Assembly: GCA_947481755.1 (NCBI GenBank) | Contig: CANKHS010000097.1 | Span: 1-5,543 of the forward strand | Reading direction: 5' to 3' | DNA from: Actinomycetota bacterium | Lineage (GTDB): Bacteria; Actinomycetota; Thermoleophilia; Gaiellales; F1-60-MAGs149 | Length of the DNA: 5,543 nt | Part shown: positions 1 through 4,988 of the stretch, piece after piece | How positions within the stretch are numbered: position 1 is the first letter of the stretch | Layout of the letters: the number at the start of each line of letters is the position of its first letter | The notes under the pieces: model-generated | Told to the model about the DNA's origin: nothing | What the model saw: only the letters and a program-made list of their open reading frames with translations | Database searches by the model: none | Program-made: the position numbers and the translations under genes

Positions 1-81
1 CCCGATTGTCCTCCCGCCACCGAGGCCGTCGAAGTCTTTACCGTCACGGTTGACGGCGACTCTGTCCTCGTCGACGTCTAG
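1..81 (+). CDS. Probable Rieske-type [2Fe-2S] ferredoxin, C-terminal end only
   Basis: Reading from position 1, 26 sense codons run to a TAG at 79-81. The peptide starts PDCPPATEAVEVF and ends VDGDSVLVDV. This pattern (proline-rich CPPA-like turn, then an alternating beta-strand, a DGD turn and a terminal VLVDV strand) matches the C-terminus of small Rieske ferredoxins of the BphA3/NirD-like type. The Cys-His/Cys-His cluster motifs would lie upstream, outside the window, so the cluster itself is not seen. The ferredoxin-reductase gene begins 9 bp later on the same strand, which strongly supports the reading: the two usually form one electron-transfer pair and are co-transcribed. Family membership is inferred from a short tail plus context. 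It could also be the end of a Rieske-domain protein of another kind. Confidence 0.6.
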   Translation, partial: PDCPPATEAVEVFTVTVDGDSVLVDV

Positions 82-90
82 GTCGACTCG

Positions 91-1320
91 ATGACGATCG
101 CACTGATTGCTGGTTCGGGCATGGCAGGGCGCGCGGCGGCTTTGACGCTCCGCCGCGTCGGCTGGACGGGGGAGATCGTCCTGGTCGGCGACGACCCGGA
201 ATATCCGTACGATCGTCCGCCACTCTCGAAATCGGTCGTCGTTGGTACTGCCGACATGAGCAAGGTCATCAAGCCCGCGCCAGAGGTGTACGAGCAGGAC
301 GGTATCGACCTGCGACGTGGAGTGACGGTGACAGGCGCCGACGCGTCGGCGAAGACGGCTGAGTTGTCGGATGGCTCGACGTTGGCATGGGACGCGCTCG
401 TGCTTGCAACAGGGTGTGCGCCGCGACAGTTGCCGATCCCTGGGCTCGATCTGCCAGGCGTGCATCGCGTGACGCGACTCGACGAGGCGCTCGAAATTCA
501 GGCAGTGCTTGCGACCGGACCGAAGCACCTTGCGATTATCGGTGGTGGCTTTATTGGCATGGAGGTCGCGGCTGCAGCGGTTGCGGCGGGCCACACGGCG
601 ACGGTGCTTGAGGCCGCGCCCGAGCCAATGAGTCGACCGTTGGGGCTAGAGGTCGCCGAGCGCGTCCTGCAGTGGGCAACAGACCGTGGCGTAGTGATAC
701 GTGCGGGCGTCGGAGTCGAGCAGGTCTCGGGCGACGACATCGCGACTGGCGTACGCCTTGTCGGTGGTGAGGAGATCGACGCCGACCTGGTGATTGTTGC
801 CGTTGGCCAGACACCGCGACTCGAGCTCGCTCAGCAATTGGGGTGTGTAGAGGTGGCTGGCGGTATTCAGGTCGACGCGGGAATGCACACGAGCGTCGCC
901 GATGTCTACGCCGTCGGTGATATCGCAGCGTTTCCGAGCACGTGGGCCGACGAGGATCGCATCCGCGTCGAGCACGCCGCCGTCGCGATTGGTCATGGCC
1001 AAGTCGCGGCCGAGCAGATTGCCACGGGCGAGGGCCTGTATGCGGACCTGCCATCGTTCTGGTCGGATCAGGGTGACATCACGCTCAACGTCGTTGGCGT
1101 TGCTCGCCCGGACGACGAAATCGTCTGGCGGGGCGATCAGGCCCTGCCGGCCTGCACGGCCTTCTACCTCCGTGATGGCACGATGCGCGCGGCCTTCTCG
1201 GTCAGTGACATGAAGACGCTGCGAGGCGTACGCAAGTTGTTCGCGGCCGGTGTCTCGCCAACCCGAGAGCAACTCGCCGACCCCACTGTTGATCTCGCAG
1301 CCCTCGCCGCTGAGGGCTAG
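91..1320 (+). CDS. FAD-dependent, NAD(H)-type ferredoxin reductase (BphA4/putidaredoxin reductase family)
   Basis: A 409-aa flavoprotein, the normal length for the family, predicted to pass electrons from NADH via FAD to a Rieske or other [2Fe-2S] ferredoxin in the cytoplasm. Seen in order: FAD-binding GSGMAG at residues 8-13; the family hallmark YDRPPLSK at 40-47; LATG at 105-108; a second dinucleotide fold with GGGFIG at 151-156; Glu174 at the end of the following strand (VLEA), which favours NADH over NADPH; the FAD-binding DVYAVGD at 271-277; and a C-terminal reductase domain introduced by PSFWSDQGDI at 321-330. The ATG at 91 is chosen because the fold begins at once; a weak AGGT (80-83) precedes it. 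The probable Rieske ferredoxin ends 9 bp upstream. Odd: at the RVEHAAVAIGHG segment (292-303) Ala296 stands where BphA4-like enzymes have Trp. The real electron acceptor, and so the pathway, cannot be told from the window. Confidence 0.93.
   Translation: MTIALIAGSGMAGRAAALTLRRVGWTGEIVLVGDDPEYPYDRPPLSKSVVVGTADMSKVIKPAPEVYEQDGIDLRRGVTVTGADASAKTAELSDGSTLAWDALVLATGCAPRQLPIPGLDLPGVHRVTRLDEALEIQAVLATGPKHLAIIGGGFIGMEVAAAAVAAGHTATVLEAAPEPMSRPLGLEVAERVLQWATDRGVVIRAGVGVEQVSGDDIATGVRLVGGEEIDADLVIVAVGQTPRLELAQQLGCVEVAGGIQVDAGMHTSVADVYAVGDIAAFPSTWADEDRIRVEHAAVAIGHGQVAAEQIATGEGLYADLPSFWSDQGDITLNVVGVARPDDEIVWRGDQALPACTAFYLRDGTMRAAFSVSDMKTLRGVRKLFAAGVSPTREQLADPTVDLAALAAEG
1299..1318. terminator. Candidate bidirectional terminator hairpin
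   Basis: A perfect 7-bp inverted repeat, AGCCCTC (1299-1305) and GAGGGCT (1312-1318), encloses a 6-nt loop. It covers the last codons and the first base of the stop codon of the ferredoxin-reductase gene and lies 30 bp beyond the stop of the convergent PAC2 gene, so it could stop transcription from both sides. There is no T-tract on either strand, so it is not a classical intrinsic terminator. Actinobacteria often use hairpins without U-tracts, but termination here is inference. No better candidate exists in the 27-bp convergent gap (1321-1347). Confidence 0.4.
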
Positions 1321-1347
1321 GCGCGCATAGATTCGACGGAGCTCGGG

Positions 1348-2292
1348 CTAGCTGTCGTCGCGCTGCTCGCGCAGAAACTCTTGAAGCTCGGCGGCGATCT
1401 CGTCGCCGCTGGGGATGCGTGTGTCGCTGGTGACGTCGGTGGCATCGTCGTCGTCCATGCCCTCGTCGTCCTCATCGTCTTCGTCATCCTCGTCGTCGTC
1501 GTCGTACTCGTCACCGTTGTCGAGGCGGTCCTCAAGGTCGGTCACGTACGAGCGCATCTCTGCGTCCTTCTCGACCACGCGTGCGATCTGGCGATCGAAC
1601 TCGGCGGAGGCCTTCTCGAGCTCGGTCGGCGAGAGCTCGCACTCAACGAGCGGCTCAAGCGCCTGCACCAGTGCCAACGCAGCGGTCGGATTCGGATTGC
1701 CGCCGAGATAGTGCGGCACGGCTGCCCAGAGGCTGGCCGAAGGGATTCCGGCCTTGCCGAGGTCATCGTGGAGCACGCCGACAATGCCCGTCGGTCCCTC
1801 ATAGCGAACGGGCTCGAGATCATCGAAACGCTCGAGGAGGGCGGGGTCGTGGGCAGCGCCAGAGACGGGGATCGCACGGGTGTGAGGCGTATCGGCCAGG
1901 AGACCGCCGAGCGTCACCGCGAGACCCACGTTGCTCTCGACCGCGAGGGTGGCAATCGCCTTGCTGAACTCGCGCCACCGAAAGTTCGGCTCGACACCAA
2001 TCACGAGCAGCAAATCGCGCTCGCTATTCGGTAGCCGAGCATGAAAAAATTCGGTTTCGGGCCACGTGATCTGGCGGACCTGACCTTCTTCGATCGAGAC
2101 CATCGGGCGTGTCTGCTGGTAGTCGACAAAGCGATCCGGGTCGATTACCGCGAAGCGCTCAGCCTCACAACGGTTCTTCAAAAAGGCTGCCGCAACCGTG
2201 GCGGCTGAGCCACCATCGTTCCAGCCACGAAACGCCGCCACCAAAATTGGGTCGCGCAAGGCCGGCCGACTACTGAATTGGATTGGGCTCAC
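1348..2292 (-). CDS. PAC2 family protein with highly acidic C-terminal segment
   Basis: 314 aa, starting at GTG (2292) and ending at TAG (1348-1350). Recognised as a PAC2-family protein (proteasome assembly chaperone-like fold, common in actinobacteria) from AAFRGWNDGGSAAT (19-32), LVIGVEPNFRWREF (96-109), GGLLADTPHTRAIPVSG (129-145), EGPTGIVGVLHDD (165-177) and ASLWAAVPHYLGG (187-199). Residues about 222-258 are charged and heptad-like, probably helical or coiled coil. Residues 261-283 are almost wholly Asp/Glu (20 of 23). The protein then ends in a helix-like conserved tail, IPSGDEIAAELQEFLREQ (293-310), which I recall from actinobacterial relatives. There is no signal peptide or membrane segment, so it is cytoplasmic. 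Bacterial PAC2 proteins have no settled function; a proteasome-related role is suggested by the fold only. It follows the small gene at 2302-2628 with a 9-bp gap and no Shine-Dalgarno, so it is either reinitiated or made from a leaderless transcript. Confidence 0.9.
   Translation of the reverse strand: MSPIQFSSRPALRDPILVAAFRGWNDGGSAATVAAAFLKNRCEAERFAVIDPDRFVDYQQTRPMVSIEEGQVRQITWPETEFFHARLPNSERDLLLVIGVEPNFRWREFSKAIATLAVESNVGLAVTLGGLLADTPHTRAIPVSGAAHDPALLERFDDLEPVRYEGPTGIVGVLHDDLGKAGIPSASLWAAVPHYLGGNPNPTAALALVQALEPLVECELSPTELEKASAEFDRQIARVVEKDAEMRSYVTDLEDRLDNGDEYDDDDEDDEDDEDDEGMDDDDATDVTSDTRIPSGDEIAAELQEFLREQRDDS
1444..1512 (-). repeat. Low-complexity GAN codon run encoding the acidic tract of the PAC2 protein
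   Basis: On the minus strand these 23 codons are nearly all GAC, GAT, GAG or GAA, giving an Asp/Glu tract broken only by Tyr263, Gly278 and Met279. On the plus strand it appears as a run of TCG/TCC/TCA-like triplets. Synonymous codons are mixed (GAC with GAT, GAG with GAA), so this is not a pure triplet microsatellite. It may have begun as slippage expansion, with the acidic character then kept by selection. Confidence 0.8.
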
Positions 2293-2298
2293 ACACGA

Positions 2299-2328
2299 AC
2301 ACTAGGCGTGTCTGCGGCTAGCGGTCGA
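2299..2328 (-). promoter_or_regulatory. Possible leaderless promoter for the PAC2 gene
   Basis: On the minus strand TAGTGT (2304-2299) fits the actinobacterial -10 pattern TANNNT and ends 6 nt before the GTG start at 2292, the spacing expected if transcription begins at the start codon. Eighteen nt upstream of it, TCGACC (2328-2323) is a passable -35. The PAC2 start has no Shine-Dalgarno, which fits leaderless translation. The first three bases of the -10 are also the TAG stop of the upstream gene. Short motifs like these arise by chance, so this is a candidate only; termination-reinitiation across the 9-bp gap is the alternative. Confidence 0.3.
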
Positions 2329-2628
2329 CATTGATGTGCCGCTTGGGAGCAACGGGCCGATCGTCGTGTCTTTGGCAGCCTGCTTGAAGAGTCGTGCGAA
2401 GGCGCGTGGCTCGAAGCTGACGGGCCCGCGGATGAGTCGGCCGTTGCGGCGATAACCGAGGCGGAGAAAACAGCGTCCATCGCTGCGTTCAAGCGACTGC
2501 AGAACGATGTCACCGGTCTCGTTGTCGCCAGTCGCGACGATTTCGGAGATCAGGGTGGCGCGACCACCGGGCACGGCGATCGTGGCGCGACGGGGTGGGG
2601 CAGGTAGGGAGGAGGTGATGGTCTTCAT
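2302..2628 (-). CDS. Small conserved-looking protein of unknown function (108 aa)
   Basis: I do not recognise a family with certainty. The ATG at 2628 gives 108 aa; a GTG at 2652 would add 8 residues but has no ribosome site, and the ATG has only a weak GGGG next to it. About three quarters of codons end in G or C, like neighbouring genes, which supports coding. The centre looks like a compact antiparallel sheet followed by a helix: GDIVLQSLERSDG, then CFLRLGYRRNGRLIRGPVSF, then EPRAFARLFKQAAK. The ends are Pro/Ser/Thr-rich and probably disordered. There is no signal peptide or membrane segment. The strand-strand-GxVSF-helix order resembles the PC4/whirly-type single-strand nucleic-acid-binding fold, but that is a guess from pattern. 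It lies 9 bp upstream of the PAC2 gene on the same strand, so the two are probably co-transcribed, and is divergent from purL. Confidence 0.6.
   Translation of the reverse strand: MKTITSSLPAPPRRATIAVPGGRATLISEIVATGDNETGDIVLQSLERSDGRCFLRLGYRRNGRLIRGPVSFEPRAFARLFKQAAKDTTIGPLLPSGTSMSTASRRHA
2610..2619 (+). promoter_or_regulatory. Strong extended Shine-Dalgarno sequence upstream of purL leader ORF
   Basis: AGGAGGTGAT is complementary to ten consecutive bases of the usual bacterial 16S rRNA 3' tail (ATCACCTCCT). An in-frame ATG lies too close (2618); the next, at 2627, is 11 nt past the AGGAGG core. It is 121 bp before the purL ATG, so it cannot serve purL directly. On the minus strand the same bases are codons 4-7 (Ile-Thr-Ser-Ser) of the small divergent gene, so chance is possible. 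Confidence 0.35.
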
Positions 2629-2743
2629 GCCCCGAGTCTTGCTGCACGCCACGCGCGTGCGAGTGACGGTCGTGGTCAGCTCTCACAACGACACGCCTCA
2701 GACCCGCCCGCGGCCTCCCCAGATCGGCGTGAAAGGGGGATGA
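2627..2743 (+). CDS. Possible 38-aa leader ORF translationally coupled to purL
   Basis: An ORF of 38 codons starts at the ATG following the strong Shine-Dalgarno at 2610-2619 and ends at TGA 2741-2743, which overlaps the purL start as ATGA (2740-2743). This layout is typical of translational coupling, and purL itself lacks a well-placed ribosome site (its GGGGG directly touches the ATG). The peptide begins MPRVLLHATRVRVTVVV and is Pro/Arg-rich later; I recognise no family, and it is not PurS. Its start codon overlaps that of the divergent small gene (shared CATG). A longer in-frame version from 2507 would lie mostly antisense to that gene. Real translation is uncertain. Confidence 0.25.
   Translation: MPRVLLHATRVRVTVVVSSHNDTPQTRPRPPQIGVKGG
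2629..2739. other. Divergent intergenic region between small minus-strand gene and purL
   Basis: This 111-bp stretch should hold control elements for purL and perhaps the small gene. I find no convincing -10/-35 pair for either direction. It holds the body of the possible leader ORF and, at 2644-2660, a GC-rich inverted repeat GCACGC-5 nt-GCGTGC that overlaps the palindrome CACGCGCGTG (2650-2659). No purine riboswitch-like structure was recognised by eye. If the leader ORF is real, the purL promoter must lie before about 2600, inside the small gene. Confidence 0.4.
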
Positions 2744-4986
2744 CAGCAGACGCCTCCGCTAGAGTTGGTCAACGCGTGAACCCGGTCTCCGAACCCCAAC
2801 TGCACCGCCAACTTGGGTTGAGGGATGACGAGTACACGCAAATCGTCGAGTTGCTCGGTCGAGACCCGAATCACTTCGAACTTGCGGTCTTCTCTCTGCT
2901 CTGGAGCGAACACTGCGGCTACAAGCATTCACGCGCAATTTTGCGACGCTTTCCCACCACAGGGCCTGCGGTATTGCAGGGTCCGGGCGAAAATGCGGGC
3001 GTCGTCGACGTTGGTGACGGCCTCGGTGTGGCGTTCAAGGTCGAGAGCCACAACCACCCGTCTGCTGTCGAGCCATTTCAAGGCGCTGCAACCGGTGTCG
3101 GCGGCATCCTGCGCGACATCTTCGCGATGGGCGCTCGCCCGATCGCGATCCTCGACTCGCTCCGCTTCGGCGATCCAGCAACCGAGCGCACGCGACGCCT
3201 CTTGGATGGAGCCGTGCGCGGTATCGGTCACTACGGCAACTGCGTTGGCGTCGCCAACATCGGTGGCGAAGTGCGCTTCGATGCCGGCTACGAGCAGTCG
3301 TGCCTCGTCAACGCGATGGGCATCGGCGTCCTCAAGGCCTCCGATCTCAAGAGCGCGACCGCGGCTGGTATCGGCAACCTTGTCGTCTTGTTCGGCGCGC
3401 GCACCGGCCGCGACGGCATTGGCGGAGCCTCCGTACTCGCCTCGCAGGACATCGATGCGGGCGGCGACGAGAAGCGCCCGACCGTCCAGATCGGCGACCC
3501 GTACATGGGTAAGCGCCTGATCGAGACCTCGCTCGAACTCGTACGCGACGACGTCCTCGTCGGCCTGCAAGACCTCGGTGCCGCGGGGCTCGCCTCGTCT
3601 GCCTCCGAGATGGCCTCGCGTGGTCCAGTCGGAGTACGCCTCGACCTCGCCAAGGTGCCGTTGCGCGAGGCCGACATGGAGGCCTTCGAGATCATGATCT
3701 CGGAATCGCAAGAGCGCATGCTTGCCTGCGTCGAGCCGCGCCGCCTGGCCGAAGTGGAGGCGCTGTGCGCTCGGTGGGAGCTCGAGTGCTCCGTGATCGG
3801 CGAAGTGGTCGAGGGTGATCACCTGATCTGCACGATGGGAGACACCGTCGTTGGCGATATTCCCGTCGCGGCCCTTGTCGACGATTGCCCGCGCTACGCG
3901 CTCGACCCGCAGCGCCCCGATCGGCTGGCGACTGAGTCGCTGGCGATTGCCGATCTGCCTGCTGAGCCGGATGCCACGACTGCGCTCACGAGCCTGCTCG
4001 GCGCACCGAACATTGCCTCGAAGGCCGCGATTTTTCAGCAGTACGATCAGATCGTCGGCGGTGGCACCGTCATCCGCCCCGGCGCCGATGCGGGCGTCGT
4101 GCGACTGCCTGGTTCCAAGCGAGCGATCGCCGCCGCACTCGACGGCAGTGGCCGCCGCACCTGGCTCGATCCGCGACGAGGTGGACGACAGGCCGTCGCC
4201 GAGGCTGCGCGCAACGTCGCCTGCACCGGTGGTCGACCGCTAGCCATCACCAACTGCCTCAACTTCGGCAACCCCGAGCGCGGCGAGACGCCGTACATGT
4301 TCGTCGAGTCCGTTGAAGGCATGGCCGAGGCCTGCGAGGCGCTCCAGGCTCCCGTCGTCTCGGGCAACGTCTCGCTGTACAACGAGCACTCCGGCGGACC
4401 GATTCCGCCGTCGCCTGTCGTCGGCTGTGTTGGTCTGATCGAAGATGCGGCCCGCGCAATTGGGGCGGCACCACAGACGGGCGCGACGATCGTGCTGCTC
4501 GGCGATGCCGAGCCGGCCGTCGATGGCTCCGAGTATCAGGCGTACGTTTTCGGCAGCGTGGCTGGCCGAATTCCCGACGTCGATCTGGTGGCCGAGGCTC
4601 ACCTGATTGACGTCCTCGTCGAGGCGGCTGCACAGGGCATCACTCACGCCGCCCACGACGCTGCCGAAGGCGGACTCGCTGTGGCAGCAGCCGAGATGGC
4701 GATCGCTGGTCGTGTCGGTATCGAAATCGAATTGCCCGAGCTGGCGACGCGCGACGACATCACGCTGTTTGGCGAGCCGGGTGGTGGCTTGGTCTTGGTA
4801 GCCGTCACCGACGCCGATGCGCTGCTCGACTTGGCAACACGCCACGGTGTACCCGCCCAGATCGTTGGCACGGCCGGTGGCGAGCGCATCCACGTCACCG
4901 CTGGGGCTGCGGTGGCATCGCTGGCACTGGCCGATGCTTCCGCTATTCATGCCGCCACGCTGCCAGAGTTGATAGGGGCTGCCTAA
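2740..4986 (+). CDS. purL: Phosphoribosylformylglycinamidine synthase subunit PurL
   Basis: 748 aa, the small-type PurL: it makes FGAM from FGAR, ATP and ammonia supplied by the glutaminase PurQ, with PurS as bridge, in step 4 of de novo purine synthesis in the cytoplasm. It has two AIRS-type halves. First half: WSEHCGYKHS at 55-64 with the putative catalytic His58, GPGENAGVVDVGDG at 81-94, KVESHNHPSAVEPFQGAATG at 100-119 (nucleotide and metal site), GNCVGVANIGGE at 166-177, GRDGIGGASVLAS at 223-235, DLGAAGLASSASEMA at 278-292, and ESQERM at 322-327. Second half: ITNCLNFGNPE at 503-513, SGNVSLYNE at 541-549, HDAAEGGLAVAAAEMA at 639-654, and LFGEPGGGLVL at 676-686. The ATG at 2740 is preceded directly by GGGGG with no spacing; the in-frame GTG at 2776, 12 codons later, is a possible true start because the conserved part begins around residue 17. 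purF follows 2 bp after the TAA. PurS and PurQ are not in the window. Confidence 0.97.
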   Translation: MTADASARVGQRVNPVSEPQLHRQLGLRDDEYTQIVELLGRDPNHFELAVFSLLWSEHCGYKHSRAILRRFPTTGPAVLQGPGENAGVVDVGDGLGVAFKVESHNHPSAVEPFQGAATGVGGILRDIFAMGARPIAILDSLRFGDPATERTRRLLDGAVRGIGHYGNCVGVANIGGEVRFDAGYEQSCLVNAMGIGVLKASDLKSATAAGIGNLVVLFGARTGRDGIGGASVLASQDIDAGGDEKRPTVQIGDPYMGKRLIETSLELVRDDVLVGLQDLGAAGLASSASEMASRGPVGVRLDLAKVPLREADMEAFEIMISESQERMLACVEPRRLAEVEALCARWELECSVIGEVVEGDHLICTMGDTVVGDIPVAALVDDCPRYALDPQRPDRLATESLAIADLPAEPDATTALTSLLGAPNIASKAAIFQQYDQIVGGGTVIRPGADAGVVRLPGSKRAIAAALDGSGRRTWLDPRRGGRQAVAEAARNVACTGGRPLAITNCLNFGNPERGETPYMFVESVEGMAEACEALQAPVVSGNVSLYNEHSGGPIPPSPVVGCVGLIEDAARAIGAAPQTGATIVLLGDAEPAVDGSEYQAYVFGSVAGRIPDVDLVAEAHLIDVLVEAAAQGITHAAHDAAEGGLAVAAAEMAIAGRVGIEIELPELATRDDITLFGEPGGGLVLVAVTDADALLDLATRHGVPAQIVGTAGGERIHVTAGAAVASLALADASAIHAATLPELIGAA
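4974..4978 (+). promoter_or_regulatory. Ribosome binding site of purF inside the end of purL
   Basis: AGGGG lies within the last codons of purL, 10 nt before the purF ATG at 4989. Its position across the purL stop suggests that purF translation is coupled to that of purL. No other in-frame start codon lies close upstream. Confidence 0.55.
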
Positions 4987-4988
4987 CC

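Noticed and set aside
646..1272. 208-codon minus-strand open frame opposite the ferredoxin reductase
   Set aside because: It is a shadow of a complete and motif-rich flavoprotein gene; its composition is not protein-like in any known family.
1348..1450. PAC2 C-terminus considered as a proteasome-docking HbYX tail or a Pup-like GGQ/GGE tail
   Set aside because: The protein ends in REQRDDS, with neither a hydrophobic-Tyr-X ending nor a Gly-Gly-Gln/Glu ending.
1444..1512. TCG/TCC-like repeat run considered as a CRISPR or regulatory triplet repeat
   Set aside because: There are no spacers or repeat units longer than a triplet, and the run lies in frame within the PAC2 gene, where it encodes an Asp/Glu tract.
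1381..2034. 217-codon plus-strand open frame opposite the PAC2 gene
   Set aside because: It is antisense to a well-recognised PAC2 protein. Its Val/Ile-rich start comes from the complement of the acidic codon run, and it matches no family.
2629..2652. GTG at 2652 as start of the small minus-strand gene
   Set aside because: It has no ribosome site, and the extra residues MACSKTRG add nothing protein-like; the ATG at 2628 is simpler, though not proven.
2644..2660. GC-rich inverted repeat and CACGCGCGTG palindrome considered as an operator (for example a PurR-like site)
   Set aside because: It matches no purine operator known to me, and GC-only palindromes of this length are common in such DNA; it is kept only as a note on the intergenic region.
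2507..2743. 78-codon plus-strand frame ending at the purL start, considered as purS
   Set aside because: The length is close to PurS, but the sequence has no PurS pattern, ends in a Pro/Arg-rich stretch, and its first half is antisense to the better-supported small gene.
2929..3822. 297-codon minus-strand open frame inside purL
   Set aside because: It mirrors highly conserved purL codons in GC-rich DNA, where antisense frames stay open by composition. The protein has no family features.
4240..4950. 236-codon minus-strand open frame inside purL
   Set aside because: It is antisense to the conserved second half of PurL and has no recognisable domain or ribosome site.
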